From Planctomycetota bacterium (GTDB lineage Bacteria; Planctomycetota; B15-G4): a stretch of DNA of 47,281 bases. Each line of letters begins with the position of its first letter. The first letter of the stretch is position 1. Made by a program: the position numbers and the translations under genes. Below the pieces are notes generated by a model, which searched no databases, was not told the DNA's origin, and worked only from the letters and a program-made list of their open reading frames with translations. Where the stretch lies: contig JAJDER010000072.1 of assembly GCA_029259725.1 (NCBI GenBank), positions 1 through 47,281 on the forward strand, read 5' to 3'. This document shows positions 36,368-43,339 of the stretch, in pieces.

Positions 36368-37120
36368 ATGTTCTTCTTCGACCCGCTGTATCTCGTGATC
36401 ATGCTCGTCGGTGGCGGCCTCTCGGCCTGGGCCGCGATGCGCGTGAAGGGCACCTTCCAGAAGTACAGCAAGATGCCCACGTCCGGCGGCATGACCGGCG
36501 CCCAGGTCGCCCAGCGCATCCTGCAGGACAACGGCATCACCGACGTGCAGGTCGAGCCCGTGGCGGGCCAGCTCACCGACCACTACGACCCGAAGGGCAA
36601 GGTCCTGCGCCTGTCGGAGCCGGTCTACGCGGGGCGCTCGATGTCGGCCCTGGGGGTCGCGGCCCACGAGGTCGGCCACGCGATCCAGGACGCCCATGGC
36701 TACGCGGCGTTGCGCTTCCGCTCGGCCTGGGTCCCGGTGGCCTCGACCGGCAGCCGCATCGCGATCTTCGTGCTCATCGCGGCGGTCCTGTTCGGCGCCG
36801 GCGCGGCCCAGGTGGACCCGACCACGGGCGAACCGATCGAGAATGCCCTGGCCAACGCCCTGGCCGTGGTGGGCGTGCTGCTCTTCGCGACGACCACGAT
36901 CTTCACGCTGGTCACCTTGCCCGTCGAATTCGACGCTTCCAAGCGCGCCCTGCTCAGCCTGGAGGGCGGTCGCTACATGACCACCGAGGAGCTGGCCGGG
37001 GCCAAGAAGGTGCTCGACGCCGCCGCCCTGACCTACGTGGCGGCGTTCATCGCCTCGGCGTTGACCCTGCTCTACTGGCTGATGCGCACGGGGCTCCTCG
37101 GCGGCGGGCGCAACCAGTAG
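36368..37120 (+). CDS. Membrane zinc metallopeptidase (Zn_peptidase_2 / YugP-like)
   Basis: 250 residues. It has an N-terminal membrane helix (about 5-22) and further hydrophobic segments near 125-150, 155-175 and 215-240. The zinc site HEVGH (100-104) is in AAHEVGHAIQDAHGYAALRFRS, and GRSMSALGVAAHE precedes it, as in the YugP family. A late DASKRALLSLEGG region is also typical. These integral membrane proteins are thought to be proteases, but their substrates are unclear. The 145-bp gap to the radical SAM gene holds no clear promoter; GGGATAT lies just before the ATG in place of a Shine-Dalgarno. Confidence 0.92.
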   Translation: MFFFDPLYLVIMLVGGGLSAWAAMRVKGTFQKYSKMPTSGGMTGAQVAQRILQDNGITDVQVEPVAGQLTDHYDPKGKVLRLSEPVYAGRSMSALGVAAHEVGHAIQDAHGYAALRFRSAWVPVASTGSRIAIFVLIAAVLFGAGAAQVDPTTGEPIENALANALAVVGVLLFATTTIFTLVTLPVEFDASKRALLSLEGGRYMTTEELAGAKKVLDAAALTYVAAFIASALTLLYWLMRTGLLGGGRNQ

Positions 37121-37123
37121 AAT
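37118..37123 (+). promoter_or_regulatory. -10-like box TAGAAT overlapping the metallopeptidase stop codon
   Basis: TAGAAT begins with the TAG stop of the upstream gene and is followed by 8 bases and ATG at 37132. The downstream gene lacks a Shine-Dalgarno, so the box may drive a leaderless transcript. Confidence 0.45.
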
Positions 37124-37131
37124 CCCGCCCC

Positions 37132-37368
37132 ATGTACGAAGCTGCTGACTGCGAGATCTGCAGGGAGCCCGGCTACCGGGTCTCCCTGCGCGCCGACCTC
37201 TCCCGCCTGGGCGTCGAGAAGCCCGAAGGCCGGGGCTGGATGTACCTCTGCGACGCGCACGTGAAGCAGATGAACGGGCTCACCTGGGATGTGGACGGCT
37301 CCGTCGGTCAGAGCCTCGAGGATCCGAGGTCGCCGCGACGGTCGTCGCGCCGTCCGCGCGTGGGCTGA
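37132..37368 (+). CDS. Small zinc-binding protein (CxxC / CxxH), unknown function
   Basis: 78 residues. Cys7-x2-Cys10 and Cys40-x2-His43 make one plausible zinc site of a short treble-clef type, separated by 29 residues. The region between (YRVSLRADLSRLGVEKPEGRGWMYLC) has normal amino-acid use and looks folded; the C-terminal 20 residues are Arg/Ser-rich and probably disordered. It starts 11 bases after the metallopeptidase stop with no Shine-Dalgarno. I recognise no family. The close packing on one strand argues for a real gene, but expression is uncertain. Confidence 0.6.
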   Translation: MYEAADCEICREPGYRVSLRADLSRLGVEKPEGRGWMYLCDAHVKQMNGLTWDVDGSVGQSLEDPRSPRRSSRRPRVG

Positions 37369-37385
37369 GCCACCCCAGCCGTCGG

Positions 37386-38654
37386 TCAGCCGAGCGGCGC
37401 CCAGCCGTTGCCGCGTTCCCACACGTCGATGATGTCCTGACCCGGGCCGTCGACCACGTGGTAACGGTCGTACATCGCGGCCGTCATGCAGGCGTGGTTG
37501 GGGAGCACTCGCACGCGGGAGCCCACCGGGAAGTGTGACGGCGGGAGTGGCGCGGGGGCTTGGACCTCGCCGTGCTCCTGGTGCACGGAGACCACGTGGA
37601 CGCCCTCGTGCAGGTGCGTGCCGTCGACATCGAGCAGCAGGCCATAGCCGCAGTCGCGGACGGAGTCGGCGGTGCTGCGGTCCTTGGAGAGGCCGAGGCC
37701 CCCGGCATCGATGACGAAGCGGCCGTCCTCGGGGCGGCGACCGATCACGGTGGCCAGGACCGAGACGGCGATGTCGTCGAGGGAGCAGGTGCCGATCGAG
37801 GCCTGGAACAGGTCGCCCAGGGTGTAGACGCCGGGGCGGTACTCGGTCAGGCCTGAGGCGTCGCGGCTGTAGTGGGCGGTGGGCGTGGATCCGGCGCTCA
37901 CGTCCGGGCACGGCAGGCCGGCAGCGCGCACGCGTGCGGCAGCGCGGACCGTGAGGCGGCGTTCGTCTTCGGCGACGGCCGTGATCGCGGCCGCGTCGCG
38001 GCAGGCGTACGAGTGGCCGGCATGGCTGAGCACGCCGCGCAGCGCGAGACCAGCGGCCGCGTGGATCGTGCGGGCGATCGTGAGCAGCTCTTCGCTCTCG
38101 GCCTCGACGCCGGTGCGGTGTTCGCCGACATCGATCTCGACGAGGACATCGAGCGGCGCGGCACCGGCCGCGGCCCGGGGTGCGGCGAGGCGGGCCAACG
38201 CGGCCGCGACCTCGATGTCGTCGGTGAGCAGTCCGAGTCGGACGCCGGCGTCCACCAGGGCGGCGGCCCGGGGCAGCTTGTCGGGGCTCAGGCAGACGGC
38301 GTACACCAGGTCGCGGAACCCGCGCGCGGCGAGGAACTCGGCCTCGTGCAGGGTGGCCACGGTCAGGCCGCCGCGGGCCGCTCCACTTCCGGGCGCCCTG
38401 TCTCCGGGCGCCCTGTCCACGGGCCGGCCAGGACTCGGATGCCCCAGGGCCATCCTTGCCACCTCGGCGCACTTGGCGGTCTTGAGGTGGGGGCGCAGGG
38501 CCACGCCCAGGCTCTCGACGTGGGCGGCCATGGCCGCGGTGTTGCGCTCGACCCGTGCGCGGTCGAGGACCAGGGCCGGGGTGTCGAGCTGGGCCAGAGT
38601 CGCCGGCCCCTGGCGGGGTGCGGACTCGGAGTGAGCGGCGGGCCGGGTGGACAT
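37386..38654 (-). CDS. DSD1-type PLP enzyme (D-serine dehydratase / D-threonine aldolase family)
   Basis: 422 residues. It has the alanine-racemase-like N-terminal barrel: LDTPALVLD, and RPHLKTAK with Lys58 as the PLP lysine. LVEIDVGEHRTG, RGVLSHAGHSY and PDVSAGSTPTA follow. The C-terminal domain ends with NHACMTAAMYDRYHVVD, in which His387 and Cys389 match the zinc pair of eukaryotic-type D-serine dehydratase. It likely splits D-threonine or deaminates D-serine in the cytoplasm; the two reactions cannot be separated here. About 23 residues of low-complexity sequence (72-94) interrupt the usually tight junction between the MAL helix end and GLTVATLHEAEF, made partly by a 15-bp repeat. Reading the minus strand, TACGAT and 6 bases precede the ATG, without Shine-Dalgarno. 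Confidence 0.88.
   Translation of the reverse strand: MSTRPAAHSESAPRQGPATLAQLDTPALVLDRARVERNTAAMAAHVESLGVALRPHLKTAKCAEVARMALGHPSPGRPVDRAPGDRAPGSGAARGGLTVATLHEAEFLAARGFRDLVYAVCLSPDKLPRAAALVDAGVRLGLLTDDIEVAAALARLAAPRAAAGAAPLDVLVEIDVGEHRTGVEAESEELLTIARTIHAAAGLALRGVLSHAGHSYACRDAAAITAVAEDERRLTVRAAARVRAAGLPCPDVSAGSTPTAHYSRDASGLTEYRPGVYTLGDLFQASIGTCSLDDIAVSVLATVIGRRPEDGRFVIDAGGLGLSKDRSTADSVRDCGYGLLLDVDGTHLHEGVHVVSVHQEHGEVQAPAPLPPSHFPVGSRVRVLPNHACMTAAMYDRYHVVDGPGQDIIDVWERGNGWAPLG
38386..38430 (-). repeat. 15-bp tandem repeat, 2 close and 1 diverged copies, in the DSD1-type gene
   Basis: cttccgggcgccctg at 38386 and tctccgggcgccctg at 38401 differ at the second and third positions; a third, more changed unit begins at 38416. 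It encodes Gly-Asp-Arg-Ala-Pro steps between two conserved motifs. Confidence 0.8.
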
Positions 38655-38660
38655 GCCCGG

Positions 38661-38666
38661 ATCGTA
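38661..38666 (-). promoter_or_regulatory. -10-like box TACGAT, 6 bases before the DSD1-type ATG
   Basis: On the minus strand TACGAT is followed by ccgggc and ATG at 38654. Same hexamer and same distance as before the HerA-like gene; no Shine-Dalgarno and no clear -35. Confidence 0.42.
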
Positions 38667-38751
38667 CGAGACGGCGCGGGGCGGTGGGGACCGCGCGGGG
38701 CCCCCGGCGCGTCGGGAGCCGCCGCGTGGGGAGCCGGCACCGAGGCTCGTC

Positions 38752-39399
38752 TCAGCCGGGCTTCGCGTCCAGACGGACGTCGTGCACGGCCAGCGCGGCG
38801 GTCGCAGCTGCGGTGACGGCGCGCGTGGTCCAGGGTTCGGGCACGGCCCCGGTCAGCAGCCGCAGGGCCATGAGCAACCACGGGCACAGCGTTCGTGGCT
38901 CACGCCCCGCACGGTCGATGAACGTCGATGCGTCGATCCACTCCAGGGCATCGATCTCGCCATCGGCCGACGCGAGCACGTCCTCGGCGGGCAGGCGCAC
39001 GGCCAGTGCGGTGCAGAGTTCGTGCTCGCTGCCGCGGTCGCCGTCGCGGGCCTGGTAGCGGAAGCGCACGAGCGGGACCGGCGCAGGCCGGGCGAGGCCG
39101 CGCCGCACGAGCTCCTGATCGAGCCGGCGCACGGCGGCGTCCACGTAGCTCTCGCCGTGGGCGGGATGGCTGGCGAGGGTGCCGTCCCAGCAACCGGCCC
39201 AGAGGGCCTTGTCCTGCGCGCGGCGGGCGAGCAGCAGGCGCTCGTCCTCGTCGAGCACGAGCAGCGTGAAGGCACGGTGCAGCCGACCCTCTCCTCGATG
39301 GGCGGCGTCGCGGTCCGCGCGCCCGAGCGGCACGTCGCGTTCGTCGACGAGGACGACGTGATCGGGGCTTGCGGGCAGAACTGTCACGGGCGGCGGCAT
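38752..39399 (-). CDS. Isopentenyl-diphosphate isomerase-like NUDIX protein lacking the catalytic Cys
   Basis: 215 residues. It resembles type I IPP isomerase: LHRAFTLLVLDEDERLLLARRAQDKALW, quoted in part as HRAFTLLVLDEDERLL, then WAGCWDGTLASHP, GESYVDAAVRRLDQEL (NUDIX box) and FRYQARDGDRGSEHELC with Glu125 and Glu127. Aligned with E. coli Idi (WTNSVCGHP), the active-site Cys67 is Ala77 and Gly68 is Ser78, while His79 and the acidic metal ligands remain. Tyr115 matches the Tyr that stabilises the intermediate. Without the Cys, isomerase activity is doubtful. It may be a NUDIX hydrolase or an enzyme with shifted chemistry. No isoprenoid gene is nearby. The start codon lies in the arm of a 9-bp hairpin. 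Confidence 0.8.
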   Translation of the reverse strand: MPPPVTVLPASPDHVVLVDERDVPLGRADRDAAHRGEGRLHRAFTLLVLDEDERLLLARRAQDKALWAGCWDGTLASHPAHGESYVDAAVRRLDQELVRRGLARPAPVPLVRFRYQARDGDRGSEHELCTALAVRLPAEDVLASADGEIDALEWIDASTFIDRAGREPRTLCPWLLMALRLLTGAVPEPWTTRAVTAAATAALAVHDVRLDAKPG

Positions 39400-39431
39400 C
39401 CGGTGAGGAGTGAGGAGCCCATCGGATGCCG
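39394..39431 (-). promoter_or_regulatory. 9-bp hairpin that includes the NUDIX gene's start codon
   Basis: CGGCATCCG (39394-39402) pairs perfectly with CGGATGCCG (39423-39431), loop 20 bases. The minus-strand ATG (39397-39399) sits in one arm. It may hide the start codon, or may simply terminate the upstream b562-like gene. Confidence 0.4.
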
Positions 39432-39453
39432 GACGGTCCGGGCTGGATGGGAC

Positions 39454-40002
39454 CTAGTGCTGGAACTTCTCGTGCGCCATCTCGCGCAGCTCGAAGACCC
39501 TGCCGGTGATGCGCTCCCAGGCCGCGTCGGTGCTGCCGGCGAGGATCTCGATCTCGAGTTCGGCCAACTGGATCATGAGCCGCGCCATGTCGGAGCGGAA
39601 GTCCGCCTGGTACGCGGCCAGCTCGTCACCCTCCAGGCCGTCGGGTTGTGGCGGCTTCAGCGACTTGCCGGCAAGGGTCCACGACTGCATCGCCGCGACG
39701 TGCTCGAGCGCGCCGCCGCGCAGGGCCGGATCGCGGACCGACTGCGCCAGGCCCTTGAGGTTCTCCTTGAGACCATCCATGACCTCGCCGAGGTGCAGGC
39801 CGTCCTGGACCACGAAGGGAGCGCGGGCCGGCGGGTCGATGGGCGCTGCGTTGGCGGGGGTGCCCGCGGGGGTGCCCGCGGGGGTGCCGGCGGGGGTGCC
39901 GGCGGGGTGGGCGGGGGCGTGGGCGGGCGCGAGCCAGAGGCCAGCGATCAGGACGGGGACGGTGCCGAGGGCGCCGAGGAGGCGGGCGACAGAGGGGGAC
40001 AT
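39454..40002 (-). CDS. Cytochrome b562-like exported four-helix-bundle protein
   Basis: 182 residues from ATG 40002, with AGGAG 8 bases upstream. A signal-anchor segment (about 8-30) is followed by a linker made by four 12-bp repeats encoding PAGT. The mature part (about 65-182) is helical and aligns with cytochrome b562: Met75 in EVMDGLKENLKGL corresponds to heme ligand Met7, and His177 in LREMAHEKFQH to His102. The distance (102 residues) is close to the 95 of E. coli b562. It would carry a non-covalent heme b and move electrons in the periplasm. Many planctomycete relatives of b562 lack proven heme binding, so heme is likely but not certain. It is divergent from the metalloprotease chimera. 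Confidence 0.78.
   Translation of the reverse strand: MSPSVARLLGALGTVPVLIAGLWLAPAHAPAHPAGTPAGTPAGTPAGTPANAAPIDPPARAPFVVQDGLHLGEVMDGLKENLKGLAQSVRDPALRGGALEHVAAMQSWTLAGKSLKPPQPDGLEGDELAAYQADFRSDMARLMIQLAELEIEILAGSTDAAWERITGRVFELREMAHEKFQH
39854..39901 (-). repeat. 12-bp tandem repeat, 4 copies, encoding PAGT in the b562-like gene
   Basis: gcgggggtgccc at 39854 and 39866 are identical; the units at 39878 and 39890 change only the last base. It encodes Pro-Ala-Gly-Thr steps between the signal segment and the helical bundle. Confidence 0.93.
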
Positions 40003-40143
40003 CTCGAGCTCCTGGAGGATGAAGGTTCGCGAGAGCGGCCGGTGCACCGGGCGAGCCGTGGGAGGAACGGTCACGTCGTCGGGCGCGCAGCATAGCGCGA
40101 GCACCGCGTTGCGCGCCCGGCGGTCATGGTGGAGGCTGGTCCG

Positions 40144-43104
40144 ATGTCGAGGTCGATCGGAGCGCTCGCGCGGCTCATGCTCATGCTCGGGCTGGCGGTC
40201 CCGCTGCCGGCCCAGGTGCTGGTCGATGTCGCCGATCCAGGGCCCGACCCGGCGTGGACGCCCGCACTCGCCGGTCCGCCCGAGGGCGCGATCGCCGCGG
40301 TGAACCGCTGGACGGTGAGCGGTGGCAGCGTGGCGCGCTCGGGCGCCACGCTCACGGCTCCGCTGACCCCGCCCGTGGAAGTGGCCTGGACCTTCGAACC
40401 GGGCGGCGAGATCGAGGGCGAGCCCCTGGTCTGGGACGATCGCGTCCTGCTCGTGAGCCGGGTCTCCGACGACGAGCGCGACGTGCACCTGCTCACGCTC
40501 CACGACGGTCGCCCCGCGACGACCCGCCAGCGCTTCAGGTCGCCTGTGCCGCTCGAGCCGTCCCTGTGGCAGGACGTCGTCGTGCTGCGTGCGCGCGAGG
40601 ACGCGATCGAGGCCTACCGCCTCGGCAGCCGACGCCTGACGCGTCGCTGGACCTTCTCCCCGCGCGAGGCCGTGGGTCCGCCGCTGATCTTCGGCGAGGA
40701 GGTCTACGTCGTCACGTCGCAGGGGCTCGAGCGCCGGACGGCGTCGCGCGGCGGGCTCGTGTGGCGGACGCCGGGTCGCTTCCGCGGCGCGGTGTCGCTG
40801 CACGACCAGCACGTCTGGACCCTCGGCTACGACGAGCTGGGCCAGGTCCACATCCAGCGTTTCCTGCGCGCGACAGGTGCGCCGGATGGGCGCTGGTTCT
40901 CCGGTCACCACGGCGGTGCGCTCCCCGAGCCGACCTCGGGACAGTCCGTCTCGGTGCTCCCCGCCGGCGTCTTCGCGCGCTACGACCTGCCGCTCGGAAA
41001 GGTCGAAGGCCGTGACGCCCACATCGTCGGCCTGGATCCGGTCGGTGGTGACGACACCACGCTGATCACCCTGGGTGGGAGTACGCGCCTGCTCCAGCAG
41101 CCGGCCGTGTGGCGCGACCAGTGGCTCGGTCCGCTCACCACGGACGAGGGCCGCTGGCTCTGCCAGAGTCGCGATGCACAGGACGGAACGCTGCTGTTCC
41201 TCGCCGGTCCCGAGCGCCACGCGGCGTTCGCGCGCGACCTGCCCACCACCGTGAGCGGCAGGCCCGACTTCGAGGTCGGGTACGTGGGGGCTCGGGCCTT
41301 CGAGATCTCGACGCAGCGCATGCTCTGGGACGCGGGCCTGGAGGTGACCTCGCGTGCCGTGCCGGCGCGGCGCACGCTGCTCGTGGTCGAGGACGGGCGC
41401 CGGTTGGTGGCGCTGCGTTCGGAGGCCGCGGACGACAGCGAGGCCGTGTCGCTGGGAGGGTCGAGCGGTCGTCGCGCGCGGGACGGCGCGCTCGTCCGGG
41501 GCGATGGCTCGGTGGTCAGGGGCGCCTTTGCGATCGAGGACGACGGCTCGGTCCGGCTGGGCCTCGGCCGGCATGCGGAGGTGTTCGTCGCCGCCGACGT
41601 GCTGCTGCTCGTGGACGACTCGCGCAGCGTGCGCCTGGCCGCTGGCGAAGACGCCCTGCGCCGCGGTGTGCGCGCGCTGGTCGAGCTCGACCTGGCCGGT
41701 GGCTGGGCCGAACTCGCCGACCAGGCCTGGCGCACCCGAGACGCGGAGCTCACCGCCGAGATCCTGCGCGAGGCGTCGCGGCGCGGCGCGGACGAGGAGG
41801 CCCTGGAACGCTCGCGTCGCGAACTGGAGAAGCTGCGCGAGTACCCGTCGCGGGTGCGCGCCCGCGAGGCCGCGCGGGTGTCCGCGAGCCGCGCCGAGCT
41901 CCTGCGCGCCACGGCCGAGCGGTGGTGGGAGTACGTCGACGCGCTGCCCGGCGACGCGCCCTGGAGCTGGCGGGCCGCGTTGCTCGAGGAGGTGTTGGCG
42001 CAGGACCCGGCACTCCCCGCGGCCGCGGCGTTCGTCCGCGGCCTGCTGCCGCCAGACGTGAAGCCGCGCGAACCGTTCGATGCGCTGGGCTGGTTGGTCT
42101 TCGCCGAGGAGGCGCGTCGTCGGCCGCTGCGCTGGCTCGAACCGAAGGCCGCCGGCGAGGTCTCGACCGTGGCCGAGGCGGCGCTGCTCGCGGCCCAGCT
42201 GAGCTGGCGCACCGATCTCGTGGCCATCGAGAGCGAACACCTCGTGATCATCACGCCGGCTCGCAGGCCCGGTGTGCTCACGCGCTGTCTGGCGCTGGGT
42301 GAACTCACCTGTCGCGCGCTCACCGAACTGCTGGAGCCCGAGGGCACGGTCGACGCGGTGGCGGCCCGCGAGCCCCTCGTGCTGCACCTGTTCGAGTCGC
42401 GCGAGGAGTATCTGACCGAGAGCGCCGGCGATGCGCGTCACGGCGGCGCCGGCGACCTCAGCTGGACCGCGGGTCACTACGATCTCGTGGACGGCCTCTC
42501 GCGCGTCTGGTTGCCCGAGGCCGATGAGGATCTCCCGCGCGTGGCCGGGACCGTGATCCACGAACTGACCCACCACTGGGTGCACAAGCAGTCGTCGCTC
42601 TCCGCCAAGCGACGGGCGACGAACCAGGACGACGCGCGCCCGGGCTACTGGGTGGTGGAGGGGCTGGCGTCGATGGTGGAGCAGTTCCGCTTCGATCCGC
42701 GCGGGAACCGATGGTGGCCGGACGGCGAGCCCTCGGCCAACCTGGACGTCGTGGCCAACGCCGGCGCGAGCCAGCTGCTTCCGTGGGGCGAGGTGTTCCG
42801 GATCGACCACGGGCGGATGGCCGACCTCGGGCGCCGCCCGACGGAGTCGGTCCCGACCCAGGTCTTCCTCGGACAGCGGCGCATGCTCGACGGGCGTGGC
42901 TTCTTCTACGCCCAGTCGGCGGCGGCCTGCCGGTGGCTGCTGCAGGCGGAGGGCGGGCGGCACGCGGAGGCGCTGCGGAGGGCCCTGGCCGGCTGGTACG
43001 GGGGTGGACCCGAGGTGGACCTCCCGGAGCTCCTGGGGATCCCCGCCGACGATCTGGGTGAGCGGATCCGCGCCTTCGCCATCGGGGGCATGGGACCGCC
43101 CTGA
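40144..43104 (+). CDS. Exported PQQ-like propeller fused to a gluzincin-type metalloprotease
   Basis: 986 residues. I choose ATG 40144 because GGAGG lies 8 bases before it; an in-frame ATG at 40126 lacks this. The signal peptide ends near VPLPAQ (about 23). Residues about 40-450 are a PQQ/quinoprotein-like beta-propeller (VAWTFEPGGEIEGEPLVWDDRVLLVS, seen in part as GEPLVWDDRVLLVS). A helical region with Arg/Glu-rich segments (about 510-600) follows. The C-terminal ~300 residues form a zinc protease: HELTHH with His806 and His810, and the third ligand Glu839 in WVVEGLASMVEQF. Such proteases act outside the cytoplasm; the propeller may bind substrate or sense it. No PQQ-site dehydrogenase signature is seen, so I do not claim quinone binding. 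Confidence 0.82.
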   Translation: MSRSIGALARLMLMLGLAVPLPAQVLVDVADPGPDPAWTPALAGPPEGAIAAVNRWTVSGGSVARSGATLTAPLTPPVEVAWTFEPGGEIEGEPLVWDDRVLLVSRVSDDERDVHLLTLHDGRPATTRQRFRSPVPLEPSLWQDVVVLRAREDAIEAYRLGSRRLTRRWTFSPREAVGPPLIFGEEVYVVTSQGLERRTASRGGLVWRTPGRFRGAVSLHDQHVWTLGYDELGQVHIQRFLRATGAPDGRWFSGHHGGALPEPTSGQSVSVLPAGVFARYDLPLGKVEGRDAHIVGLDPVGGDDTTLITLGGSTRLLQQPAVWRDQWLGPLTTDEGRWLCQSRDAQDGTLLFLAGPERHAAFARDLPTTVSGRPDFEVGYVGARAFEISTQRMLWDAGLEVTSRAVPARRTLLVVEDGRRLVALRSEAADDSEAVSLGGSSGRRARDGALVRGDGSVVRGAFAIEDDGSVRLGLGRHAEVFVAADVLLLVDDSRSVRLAAGEDALRRGVRALVELDLAGGWAELADQAWRTRDAELTAEILREASRRGADEEALERSRRELEKLREYPSRVRAREAARVSASRAELLRATAERWWEYVDALPGDAPWSWRAALLEEVLAQDPALPAAAAFVRGLLPPDVKPREPFDALGWLVFAEEARRRPLRWLEPKAAGEVSTVAEAALLAAQLSWRTDLVAIESEHLVIITPARRPGVLTRCLALGELTCRALTELLEPEGTVDAVAAREPLVLHLFESREEYLTESAGDARHGGAGDLSWTAGHYDLVDGLSRVWLPEADEDLPRVAGTVIHELTHHWVHKQSSLSAKRRATNQDDARPGYWVVEGLASMVEQFRFDPRGNRWWPDGEPSANLDVVANAGASQLLPWGEVFRIDHGRMADLGRRPTESVPTQVFLGQRRMLDGRGFFYAQSAAACRWLLQAEGGRHAEALRRALAGWYGGGPEVDLPELLGIPADDLGERIRAFAIGGMGPP

Positions 43105-43177
43105 GGGGCCCTCGGCCCCGGATCGCGCCACACCGAGAGCACACGCTCCCTCGGTATCGCGCTCATCGAACTCGGGG

Positions 43178-43183
43178 TATGAT
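43178..43183 (+). promoter_or_regulatory. -10-like box TATGAT upstream of the large secreted gene
   Basis: TATGAT is one base from the sigma-70 -10 consensus in a very GC-rich gap, 156 bases before the ATG at 43340. A -35 at 17-bp spacing (tatcgc) is poor, so only the -10 element is supported. It implies a leader of about 150 bases. Confidence 0.35.
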
Positions 43184-43339
43184 CCGCCCTTGCGTCTGGG
43201 CACGGGAATGGCCGGCAGCGGGCAGCTCTGCCGCCGCGCCGTCGTTTCTCCGTTCCTCCCCGCGGTCCGACGCAGGTACCTCCCTGGTGCCCAGTCCACC
43301 AACCTGAGCGCAACACCCTCCGAGAACAGGATCCTCCCC

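Noticed and set aside
40126..40143. Upstream ATG for the propeller-protease gene
   Set aside because: It lacks a Shine-Dalgarno, while GGAGG stands 8 bases before the second ATG at 40144.
42896..43339. Extended N-terminus of the large secreted protein reaching into the protease gene
   Set aside because: The signal peptide begins at the ATG at 43340; the upstream in-frame part is an Arg-rich shadow.
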